Assembly (NCBI GenBank): GCA_002898775.1
Contig: BEHK01000011.1
Location: forward strand, 1-35,578
Length of the DNA stretch: 35,578 nt
Origin: a bacterium HR08
GTDB lineage: Bacteria > Acidobacteriota > Blastocatellia > HR10
Reading direction: 5' to 3'
The notes under the pieces were generated by a model. The model was not told where the DNA came from. It searched no databases and was given only the letters and a program-made list of their open reading frames with translations. Positions 8,523 through 15,543 of the stretch are shown piece by piece. A program made the position numbers and the translations under genes. How positions within the stretch are numbered: the stretch's first letter is position 1; each line of letters opens with the position of its first letter.

Positions 8523-9737
8523 TTAAAGCCGCGCGACCAAATCGGCGAGTTGTCGCTCGACCAGTTGCAACGCCGAGAAGATGGCCCCATAGAGTTGCGC
8601 GCGATCCTCCAGGGCCGAGACGACGACCGCCGGTTTGGCCGGAACGGTTCGCGCAATGGTCTCCCGAATGGGCTCGGTGAGAAGTTCTCCGGCCAAGCTC
8701 ACGCCTCCCCCGAGCACGATCATCTCCGGGTCCAGGAGCGTGGCCACATTCGCCGCGGCCGCGCTGAGATAGGCCACAAGCTCATCCACGAGCCGTCGGG
8801 CCGTCTCATCACCCCGACGGGCCGCTTCGAAGACGGCCTTGGCGTCCGGGGCGCGGGATCGTCCCATGAGCTGGCGGGCGCGCGCGGCCATCGCCGGTCC
8901 GGAGGCGCGCATCTCCAAAAATCCCAGCTCACGGAATTCCTCTCGAATCGCCCTCGGATCGAGGAGCATGTACCCGACTTCTCCGGCGGCGTGCGTCGAG
9001 CCGCGATAGAGTTCCCCGTTGATGAGGAGACCCGCTCCGATTCCCGCGCCGATGGCGATAAAGGCGACGTTTCGGAGCCCTCGCGCGGCTCCGCGCCAGC
9101 TCTCGCCCAGCACGGCCATGTTCACATCGTTATCCACATGGACGGGCAGATGCAGGGCCTTCTCCATCAGCTCGCGGAGCGGGACGTCGCGCCAGCCCGG
9201 GAGGTTCGGGGCGTGATGGACGATCCCGCGCTCCACGTCGGTGATGCCGGGAGCGCCGATGGCCATCATGCGCACGTCGCGCCAGCGCACGCCGGCCGTT
9301 TTCACCACCCGACGGCTGAGCGTCGCGATCTGCTCGACGATGGTGCGGACATGGGGCGGAGACTTTCGCGTCAGCTCCTCCGCGTGCGCGAGGAGATCGC
9401 CGTTGAGATCGGCCACGGCCACGCGCACGCGCGTCCCTCCGATGTCGGCGCCGAGCACATATCCGAAGCGCGCATTGAAGCGCAGCAGCGTCGGGCGACG
9501 CCCGCCGCTGGAGTTCCCGACGCCTTCTTCTCGCAAGAGTCCCGCGCGCAGCAGCTTCGCCACCAGGGCCGAGACCGTCGGCGGACTCAAACCCGAGCGG
9601 CGCGCCAGCTCGGCGCGCGAGATCACCTCCGAGGCGCGCGCCAGCCGCAACAGCGCGAGCATGTTCAGTTGCTTGAGGAGCCCGTGATTAGCCGGACCCA
9701 TCGCCTCCGCCGCCCGTTTGCGCCCGTGCCCGTCCAT
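8523..9737 (-). CDS. ROK family transcriptional regulator
   Basis: The protein has an N-terminal winged helix-turn-helix ('RAELARRSGLSPPTVSALVAKLLRAGLL') followed by a ROK sugar-kinase-like domain ('GADIGGTRVRVAVADLNG'). ROK repressors bind operator DNA and are released by a sugar ligand. The usual zinc motif CxCGxxGC after 'GEVGY' is missing: the segment contains no cysteine, and the usual His after GEVG is Tyr, so ligand sensing may differ from NagC/Mlc. The start is uncertain. ATG 9737 is chosen because a TTGACA box at 9785-9780 places transcription just upstream; ATG 9755 and ATG 9701 (which begins MGPANHGLLKQLN) are alternatives. It heads the minus-strand glycan operon and probably controls it and itself. 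Confidence 0.88.
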   Translation of the reverse strand: MDGHGRKRAAEAMGPANHGLLKQLNMLALLRLARASEVISRAELARRSGLSPPTVSALVAKLLRAGLLREEGVGNSSGGRRPTLLRFNARFGYVLGADIGGTRVRVAVADLNGDLLAHAEELTRKSPPHVRTIVEQIATLSRRVVKTAGVRWRDVRMMAIGAPGITDVERGIVHHAPNLPGWRDVPLRELMEKALHLPVHVDNDVNMAVLGESWRGAARGLRNVAFIAIGAGIGAGLLINGELYRGSTHAAGEVGYMLLDPRAIREEFRELGFLEMRASGPAMAARARQLMGRSRAPDAKAVFEAARRGDETARRLVDELVAYLSAAAANVATLLDPEMIVLGGGVSLAGELLTEPIRETIARTVPAKPAVVVSALEDRAQLYGAIFSALQLVERQLADLVARL

Positions 9738-9755
9738 GACTTTGTTCGAGAACAT

Positions 9756-9785
9756 AATAAATAAACTTTTCCTCGCCCCTGTCAA
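9756..9785 (-). promoter_or_regulatory. Promoter of the ROK-headed operon
   Basis: A perfect TTGACA (9785-9780, minus strand) is followed after 18 nt by TTTATT within an AT-rich patch that is unusual for this GC-rich window. It lies directly upstream of the chosen ROK start. Confidence 0.5.
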
Positions 9786-9826
9786 GATGAATCGGCGCGG
9801 CGTCCGGAGACGGCGGAGAGGCGCGC

Positions 9827-9856
9827 TTTACAACGGGGAGCGATTCGATTTACCAT
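9827..9856 (+). promoter_or_regulatory. Promoter of rimO
   Basis: TTTACA (9827-9832), an 18-nt spacer and TACCAT (9851-9856) lie just before rimO. The predicted transcription start (about 9863) is only a few bases before the ATG at 9866, so the message may be almost leaderless. Confidence 0.4.
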
Positions 9857-9865
9857 GCCGGAGGT

Positions 9866-11302
9866 ATGACGAAGGTGGGTATGGTCAGTCTCGGATGTCC
9901 GAAGAACCTCGTCGACAGCGAGGTCATGATGGGGCTGCTCGTGCGCGAGGGCTTCGCGCTCACGACGGAAGCGGCCGAGGCCGAGATCCTCATCGTGAAC
10001 ACGTGCGCCTTCATTGATCCCGCCAAGAGGGAATCCATCGAGGCGATCCTCGAGATGGCGCGATGGAAGACGCACGGGCGCTGTCGCAAGCTCATCGTCA
10101 CCGGCTGCCTGGTCGAGCGCTATCGCGAGCACCTGCAGCGGGAGTTGCCCGAGGTGGATGCGCTCGTCGGGACGCGAGAGATCGAGCGCATCGTCGCGGT
10201 GTGTCGCGACGGAGAGCGGGGAACGGCGATCCGGTCGCGACGTCGCCTTCCGATCCTCTCCGCGGAGCTCGCCGCTCGATACGTGGAGGAAGTCACGCGT
10301 CCGCGCGTGCTGGCGACGCCGCCCTTTTCGGCTTATCTCAAGATCGCCGAGGGGTGCGATCACACGTGTTCCTTCTGCATCATCCCGACGCTGCGCGGGC
10401 CGTTTCGAAGCCGCCCCCTGGAATCCCTGCTTCGAGAGGCGGAGGCCTTGGCCGCGCGCGGCGTTCGCGAGCTGATCCTCATCGCGCAGGATACGACGCA
10501 TTACGGTGCGGACTTGGGGATGAAGGATGGATTGGCCACGCTCTTGCGGGCACTGGCGCGGGTTGAAGGGGTTCGATGGATTCGCTTCCTCTACGGCTAT
10601 CCGAATCACGTGAGCGAGGCGTTGATCGAAGCCGTCGCTTCCGAGGAGAAGGTGTGCGCGTACTTCGATATCCCCTTTCAGCACGCGAGCGGGCGTCTGT
10701 TGCGCCTCATGCGTCGAGGGGGGACGCGTCGCTCGTTCGAACGTCTTGTGGAGCGCATCCGGCGCCGTATCCCGGACGCGACGCTGCGGACGACGTTCAT
10801 CCTTGGATTCCCCGGGGAGACGGAGCGCGATTTTCGCGAGCTGCTCGACTTCTGCCGGACTGTCGGGTTCGACTACGCGGGAGCGTTCCTCTATTCGGAT
10901 GAGGAGGGAACGGCGGCCTTTGGCTTGACCCAAAAGGTGCCGCGGGAGGTCGCGCGCGAGCGCTTGAGACGGTTTCAGCGCGAGCAAGAGCGTATCGCGT
11001 CTCGGCGGAGCCGTCGGTGGATCGGTCGAACGGTCGAGGTGCTGGTGGAGGGAAGCGTTGAGGGGGAGGCCTTCGATCGTCGCCCGCGCGCCTCTCCGAT
11101 GCCCCTTCTGCTGCGCGGGCGGATGGCTGGGCAAGCGCCGGAGATTGATGGCTGCGTGATCCTCGATCTGGGGGATAGGGTGAAATCGCCCCTCGAGCCG
11201 CGACTTCCCCGGCCGGGGGAATTCGTCTCGGTCCAGATTGTTGACGCCATCGGGTATGATCTGATCGGGCGGGTGTGCGCGCCCGGGAAGGCTTCGCGAT
11301 GA
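9866..11302 (+). CDS. rimO: Ribosomal protein S12 methylthiotransferase RimO
   Basis: The 478-residue radical SAM enzyme adds a methylthio group to an aspartate of ribosomal protein S12 in the cytoplasm. The N-terminal MTTase domain opens with 'VSLGCPKNLVDSE', typical of RimO rather than MiaB, and carries further cluster cysteines in 'VNTCAF' and 'VTGCL'. The radical SAM cluster motif is 'GCDHTCSFCIIP' (CxxxCxxC), and a TRAM-like domain follows at the C-terminus. GGAGG ends only one base before the ATG, too close for a normal ribosome site. Starting six residues later at an internal ATG is possible, but the family begins at this position. The stop overlaps the start of pgpA (ATGA). Confidence 0.95.
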   Translation: MTKVGMVSLGCPKNLVDSEVMMGLLVREGFALTTEAAEAEILIVNTCAFIDPAKRESIEAILEMARWKTHGRCRKLIVTGCLVERYREHLQRELPEVDALVGTREIERIVAVCRDGERGTAIRSRRRLPILSAELAARYVEEVTRPRVLATPPFSAYLKIAEGCDHTCSFCIIPTLRGPFRSRPLESLLREAEALAARGVRELILIAQDTTHYGADLGMKDGLATLLRALARVEGVRWIRFLYGYPNHVSEALIEAVASEEKVCAYFDIPFQHASGRLLRLMRRGGTRRSFERLVERIRRRIPDATLRTTFILGFPGETERDFRELLDFCRTVGFDYAGAFLYSDEEGTAAFGLTQKVPREVARERLRRFQREQERIASRRSRRWIGRTVEVLVEGSVEGEAFDRRPRASPMPLLLRGRMAGQAPEIDGCVILDLGDRVKSPLEPRLPRPGEFVSVQIVDAIGYDLIGRVCAPGKASR

Positions 11303-11883
11303 AAATGCGCGCGCATGTCGAGAGTCTCGCCCGCGTTCGGCGCTCATCCGAAGGTGGCATCGTATCCCTCGCCGATCGCGTGGCATGGTGGATCGCCATC
11401 GGTGGGGGAGTTGGTCTGGCGCCGATAGCTCCCGGGACGGTTGGAGCTCTTCTTGGACTCGGGCTCTTCGCGCTTGGCTTCTGGTTCGACCGCGCGCTGG
11501 GCGCCGTCGGGGTGAGCTGGATCATCGCGGGTATTCTCCTGGGCATCGGCACGTGGGCATCCTCCCGAGCGGTGCGGCTCTCGGGCACGGCGGATCCTCC
11601 GCAGATCGTGGTGGACGAGATCGTCGGTCAGTTCCTCGCACTGCTCGTGAGCGTCGGGGGTCGTGCCCTCTGGCGAGGAGCCATCGAAGGATCGGTCTCG
11701 TGGCCGGGATGGGGGATTCTGTGGACGAGCTTCGGGCTCTTTCGCCTCTTCGACATCTGGAAGCCGTATCCCATTCGACGAGTCGAACGGTGGAAAGGGG
11801 GAGCTGGGGTCATGGCGGATGATGTGTTGGCGGGGATCTGCGCGGGATTCGCGACCGTTCTCCTGGTCGAGCTCAGCCCTTGA
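11299..11883 (+). CDS. pgpA: Phosphatidylglycerophosphatase A
   Basis: PgpA removes phosphate from phosphatidylglycerophosphate to give phosphatidylglycerol at the inner membrane. The 194-residue product has the family hallmarks: 'GLAPIAPGTVGALLG' near the N-terminus, the acidic 'IVVDEIVGQFLAL', and 'FRLFDIWKPYPIRRVERWKGGAGVMADDVLAGI' (quoted in two parts: FRLFDIWKPYPIRR, then GGAGVMADDVLAGI) near the end. Several hydrophobic segments between these fit membrane helices. ATG 11299 is chosen because it overlaps the rimO stop (ATGA); a GTG 24 bases upstream is less likely. It sits between rimO and cinA, with cinA starting 13 bp after its stop. Confidence 0.92.
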   Translation: MKMRAHVESLARVRRSSEGGIVSLADRVAWWIAIGGGVGLAPIAPGTVGALLGLGLFALGFWFDRALGAVGVSWIIAGILLGIGTWASSRAVRLSGTADPPQIVVDEIVGQFLALLVSVGGRALWRGAIEGSVSWPGWGILWTSFGLFRLFDIWKPYPIRRVERWKGGAGVMADDVLAGICAGFATVLLVELSP

Positions 11884-11896
11884 AGGAGGATTGAGG

Positions 11897-13146
11897 ATGC
11901 GGCCCAGGCGACCGCGACAAGCGGAGATCATCGCCGTCGGATCGGAGCTGCTGACGCCCTTCCGCGTGGATACGAATTCTCTCTGGTTGACCGAACGGCT
12001 GAACGCGCTCGGGATCGACGTCGTCGTGAAGATGATCGTCGGCGATGACGAGTCGCTCCTGGAGCGCCTCGTTCGCGAGGCCCTGGCGCGCTCGGAGGTG
12101 ATCGTGATGACCGGCGGATTGGGGCCCACCGAGGACGATGTGACGCGCAAGGCCCTCTCGCGCGCTCTCTCGCGACCCTTGGTGCTCGATGAGCAGATTC
12201 TGGAGCAGATTCGAGCGCGCTTCGCCCGTCGAGGACTCGCGATGCCGAAGATCAATGAGCGGCAGGCGCTCGTGCTGGAGGGCGCGGTCGTCTTGGAGAA
12301 CCGATACGGGACGGCGCCGGGGATGTTCGTGGAGCAGGAAGGGCGCGCGCTCGTCGTGCTGCCAGGGCCGCCGCCGGAGATGCAAGCCATGTTCGAGAGC
12401 GAGGTCGTGCCGCTGCTGGAGCCGCTCGCCGGCGGCGTGAAGATTCGCCGCCGCACGCTGCGGGTCGCGGGCTTGAGCGAATCCGCCGTGGATCAGGCGA
12501 TCGCGCCCATCTACACGCAATACGCGAATCCGCAGACGACGATTCTGGCCACGACCGGCGGGATCGAGATTCACCTCACGGCCAGCGGCATGACCGAAGA
12601 GGAGATCGAAGCGCGGCTGGATGAATTGTCGGATCGCATCGAGCACGCGCTTGGCGCGCGGGTCTTCACCACGCGCGGCGAATCCCTGGAGGAGGTGATC
12701 GGCCGCCTCGCCCTGACCAAAGGCTATACGATCGCCGTCGCCGAGAGCGTGACCGGTGGCCTCATCGCCAAGCGCTTGACCGATGTCCCCGGAAGCTCAC
12801 AGTATTTCCGCGGGGGGATCACCGCCTACTCGGATGAGGCGAAGCGCGCGCTCCTGGGCATCCCGGCGGACGCGCTCGCCGCGCACGGAGCCGTCAGCGC
12901 AGAGGTCGCCGAGGCGATGGCCCGACGCGTGAAGGAGTCTTTAGGGGCGACCGTGGTGTGGCCGTCACGGGAGTGGCCGGACCTGGAGGGGGGACACCAG
13001 AGAAACCCGTCGGTTTGGTCTTCATCGGTTTGGCCGATGATGTCCATGTCGAGAGCCATCGGCATTGGTTTCCGGGGGATCGCGCGCGCGTTCGAGAGCT
13101 GGCCGCTCAGGCGGCCTTGGCGCTCCTGTATGAGCGCTTGTTGTGA
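11897..13146 (+). CDS. cinA: CinA-like nicotinamide-nucleotide amidohydrolase, frameshifted
   Basis: The gene starts at ATG 11897 after GGAGGATTGAGG. The N-terminal MoaB-like domain is intact ('EIIAVGSELL', 'VIVMTGGLGPTEDDVTRKA', 'LPGPPPEMQAMF'). The C-terminal PncC domain, which deamidates nicotinamide mononucleotide, begins normally ('AVAESVTGGLIAKRLTDVPG'). At about 12955 (residue 352) the frame then breaks. The conserved 'VTGVAGPGGGTPEKPVG' continues in the -1 frame, from 12958 to a TGA at 13144-13146. One G is missing in the run 'accgtggtgtgg'; restoring it gives a 416-residue protein of normal length. As it stands, the reading frame runs in nonsense to 13207 and overlaps grpE. This could be a sequencing or assembly error or a true recent mutation. 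Confidence 0.9.
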
Positions 13147-13158
13147 CGCACCGGGCTC

Positions 13159-13183
13159 CGAAGGCGGGCTCACGCCCGCTTCG
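13159..13183. terminator. Hairpin between convergent cinA and grpE
   Basis: GCGGGC and GCCCGC pair around TCAC, extended by CGAA/TTCG across one bulged G. It overlaps the grpE stop codon and could act in both directions, but no strong T-run follows on either side. Confidence 0.4.
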
Positions 13184-13847
13184 AGGTCGGGCGCACGGCG
13201 ACTTTGACGCGCGCCGGTCGCAGCAAGCGATCGCCCATCATGTAGCCGCGCTGATACTCGTCAATGATGGTGTTCTCCTCATATTCGTCGGTCGGCTCGA
13301 CGGCGAAAGCTTCATGGCGCGTGGGATCGAACGGGCGTCCGAGCGTCTCCATCGGCCTGACGTTGAAGCGGGCGAGCAGCTCCAGCAGCCGACGATGAAT
13401 GACGGTGAGTCCCTGCAAGACCCCATCGAGGTCGCGGAGCCAACGCGCGGCTTCCAGGGCGCGCTCGAAATCATCCACGATGGGGAGGAATTCGGTCAGG
13501 ACTTCGGCGAGCGCCTCCTCCCGCATGCGCTCCCGCTCGCGCTCGATGCGCTTGCGATAGTTCTCGAATTCGGCCGCCAGCCGCAACATGCGCTCATAGA
13601 GCGTCTGTCGCTCTTGCCGAAGTCGCGTGATCTCGTCCTCCGGCTCAGGGGCTGTCTCTGAGCGAGGGGAATCGAGAACCCCCTGGCCGATCTCGCGGAT
13701 GGTGGCGCTCAGCTCCTCCGGTTCCGAGGAATCCTTGGCCTCATGCTCCCGGTCGGTTTCACGCGGGTGCACGGGATACTCCGCAGGCGCCTCCTCGTGA
13801 GGTTCAATGAACCGGATCGGGATGCGGCGCGCGTTCGGCTTCTCCAT
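13170..13847 (-). CDS. grpE: Nucleotide exchange factor GrpE
   Basis: GrpE releases ADP from DnaK in the cytoplasmic chaperone cycle. The 225-residue protein has an acidic, disordered N-terminus (about 1-75), a long coiled coil with the family signature 'RLAAEFENYRKRIERERE', 'LPIVDDFERAL' and, in the C-terminal beta domain, 'FDPTRHEAFAVEP' plus 'GYMMGDRLLRPARVKVA'. The start is the ATG at 13847, preceded by GGAGGAG; a TTG four codons upstream is less likely. No dnaK or dnaJ is adjacent. A TTGACA-type promoter lies 30-60 bp upstream. Confidence 0.95.
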   Translation of the reverse strand: MEKPNARRIPIRFIEPHEEAPAEYPVHPRETDREHEAKDSSEPEELSATIREIGQGVLDSPRSETAPEPEDEITRLRQERQTLYERMLRLAAEFENYRKRIERERERMREEALAEVLTEFLPIVDDFERALEAARWLRDLDGVLQGLTVIHRRLLELLARFNVRPMETLGRPFDPTRHEAFAVEPTDEYEENTIIDEYQRGYMMGDRLLRPARVKVAVRPTSKRA

Positions 13848-13878
13848 CTCCTCCTCCAACGGGCGAAGATCACGCTCT

Positions 13879-13908
13879 AGACTACCACCGGCTCTGCGGG
13901 GCTGTCAA
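13879..13908 (-). promoter_or_regulatory. Promoter of grpE
   Basis: A perfect TTGACA (13908-13903, minus strand) is followed after 18 nt by the weak -10 box TAGTCT, about 30 bp before the grpE start. No CIRCE-type repeat (TTAGCACTC) is visible. Confidence 0.45.
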
Positions 13909-13935
13909 TCATCGAGACCCTCAGCACCTTGAAGC

Positions 13936-13967
13936 GCAAGGGCGAGACGGCCCCTCCCTCGCCTTGC
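13936..13967 (-). terminator. Hairpin in the grpE-RRM gap
   Basis: GCAAG-G-GCGAG pairs with CTCGC-CTTGC, leaving one bulged G and an 11-nt loop. It lies about 110 nt beyond the RRM gene stop and upstream of the grpE promoter, so it could end that transcript. There is no T-run. The rest of the 230-bp gap shows no gene. Confidence 0.3.
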
Positions 13968-14077
13968 CCCTGTCGGACCAGTCGAAGTCCTCAAGGCGCG
14001 ATCCGCAGACGGATCAGGTCAATCACGGAAGAAGCAGTCTCGCCGTCCGATTCACACAGCGAAAGCAGCGTGCGGGT

Positions 14078-14425
14078 TCACCATCGAGGGGATCGGCCCG
14101 ATCCGCGCGGGGGACGGCGTCCCCCACGGGAGGGCCCGCTTCCTCGATCATACCCGAACTGATTCGCGGGGCGTTCCGGTCGAGGTCGAGCTTCGTTCAC
14201 GATCAGCGTGCGGCCTTCGTATTCCCGCTGGTTCAATTGGCTGATGGCGGCTTCGGCCGCTTCAGCCGAGGCCAGTTCGACGAATCCAAACCCCCGGGAG
14301 CGTCCGGTGACGCGATCGGTGATCACATGGCTGGAAAGCACGGGACCAAAGGGCCTGAAGAGGTCTTCCAAGTCCTGACTGGTCACGCTGTAGGGCAAAT
14401 TCCCGACATACAGTTTCACGGACAT
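14078..14425 (-). CDS. RRM-domain RNA-binding protein
   Basis: The 115-residue protein has a single RNA recognition motif with both signatures: RNP2 'KLYVGNLP' near the start and RNP1 'RSRGFGFVEL' around residue 50. A short Arg/Gly/Pro-rich tail ('GPSRGGRRPPRGSGRSPRW') follows. Proteins of this kind in cyanobacteria and other bacteria bind RNA and some rise in the cold; the target here is unknown. The ATG at 14425 is preceded by AGGAGAC. It stands alone between grpE and mtgA. Confidence 0.92.
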   Translation of the reverse strand: MSVKLYVGNLPYSVTSQDLEDLFRPFGPVLSSHVITDRVTGRSRGFGFVELASAEAAEAAISQLNQREYEGRTLIVNEARPRPERPANQFGYDRGSGPSRGGRRPPRGSGRSPRW

Positions 14426-14560
14426 ACAGTCTCCTCTGCATTGTTCTTCCCAGAAGCCGCCGAGAGCAGGGCGGAAGATGACGCCGTGGCTTCTTCGCGC
14501 TCTGCGCGCGGGGATTCTGAGTCTCACTTGCCTTCGGAGTATCGAGGCGTCAGGCCCTCT

Positions 14561-15418
14561 TCAGACGACACCTGCGGATACTTCGCCGACAAGCTCCGCA
14601 TCGCAAACATCACGCCGCACAGGCGAAGGTGTGAGTGTAGCCCCGATGCCGGAGGGAGTCAAGCGGAAAGCGTCGGGCGAGGCGGTCCCGACGCGAAATC
14701 GCGCCGGGATGCGGACCTCGCGCATGCGGCGTTGGATGATCCGGCGACGACGCTCGACGCGCTGCGGATGCCTGGCCGGATTGTACGTCTCGCGAGGATT
14801 CGGGATGATGGCGGCCAGAAAGGCCGCCTGCTCCGGCGTCAGGCGCGCGGCCGAGATGCCGAAGTACTGCCGCGCTGCCGCTTCCGCCCCGTAGATCCCA
14901 TCCCCCCACTCGATCACGTTCAGGTAGAGCTCCAGGATGCGCCGCTTCCCAAGAAGCAGCTCCAACTCCACGGTGATCACCGCTTCGCGGAGCTTGCGCA
15001 GGGGGGTGCGCGCCGTCGAGAGGAAGAGGTTCTTGGCCAACTGTTGGGTGATCGTCGAGGCGCCGCGCACGATCTCCCCCTCTTGGAGATTCTCTCGGAT
15101 CGCTTCCTGAATCTGCTCCCAATCGAACCCATGATGGATGAAGAATCGAGGGTCCTCGCCGGCTAAGACCGCGCGCACAAGATGCGGGGAGATGCGCTCG
15201 TACGGGACCCAGATCTGCACGCGCTTGGGCGTCCGACCACGCGCTCGCGCTTCCTCCGCGCGTTGCCTCATGAGGGCCGTCATCTCCGGATTCGCGGATC
15301 TCAAGCGAACGATGCGCGCGAGGGTCATGCCGTGGACGATCAGGAGGCCAAGCAGCAGGAGTCCGAGCGCTCGACGGATCCACCGTCTCCCCAGGTGATG
15401 GGCTCCTCTGGATGGCAT
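14561..15418 (-). CDS. mtgA: Monofunctional biosynthetic peptidoglycan transglycosylase
   Basis: This 285-residue enzyme polymerises lipid II into glycan strands at the outer face of the inner membrane. A basic N-terminus is followed by one membrane helix ('ALGLLLLGLLIVHGMTL'). The family 51 glycosyltransferase motifs follow: 'GEDPRFFIHHGFDW' with the catalytic Glu, 'RGASTITQQLAKNLFLS', 'KLREAVITVELELLLGKRRI', and 'ILELYLNVIEWGDGIYGAEAA'-type residues (given here as ELYLNVIEWGDGIYG). No transpeptidase domain follows, so it is monofunctional. The C-terminal 40 residues after 'RRMREVRIPARF' are not conserved-looking. The ATG at 15418 has a poor ribosome site. It is divergent from glgA. Confidence 0.93.
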   Translation of the reverse strand: MPSRGAHHLGRRWIRRALGLLLLGLLIVHGMTLARIVRLRSANPEMTALMRQRAEEARARGRTPKRVQIWVPYERISPHLVRAVLAGEDPRFFIHHGFDWEQIQEAIRENLQEGEIVRGASTITQQLAKNLFLSTARTPLRKLREAVITVELELLLGKRRILELYLNVIEWGDGIYGAEAAARQYFGISAARLTPEQAAFLAAIIPNPRETYNPARHPQRVERRRRIIQRRMREVRIPARFRVGTASPDAFRLTPSGIGATLTPSPVRRDVCDAELVGEVSAGVV

Positions 15419-15445
15419 CGCACGCTCAACGCACGCTCAGATGAC

Positions 15446-15475
15446 GTTGTAGCACGATCGCAGCGCGGAAGGCAA
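15446..15475 (-). promoter_or_regulatory. Promoter of mtgA
   Basis: TTGCCT (15475-15470, minus strand), an 18-nt spacer and TACAAC (15451-15446) lie about 28 bp before the mtgA start, back to back with the glgA promoter. Confidence 0.4.
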
Positions 15476-15489
15476 AGGACCGATCGCGC

Positions 15490-15519
15490 TTGACAAGCGT
15501 GGAAGGCCGGGCCTACCAT
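15490..15519 (+). promoter_or_regulatory. Promoter of glgA
   Basis: A perfect TTGACA (15490-15495), an 18-nt spacer and TACCAT (15514-15519) precede glgA by about 25 bp. The same -10 hexamer appears before rimO. Confidence 0.5.
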
Positions 15520-15543
15520 GACTTACTTTGCGGGGCGCAAAGG

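Noticed and set aside
9782-12646. Long minus-strand frames opposite rimO, pgpA and cinA
   Set aside because: Low-complexity Arg/Pro/Ser products with no ribosome sites; the plus-strand genes have clear family signatures.
12930-12965. Programmed -1 frameshifting in cinA
   Set aside because: No XXXYYYZ slippery site or downstream structure is evident and CinA is not known to need it; an indel explains the pattern better.
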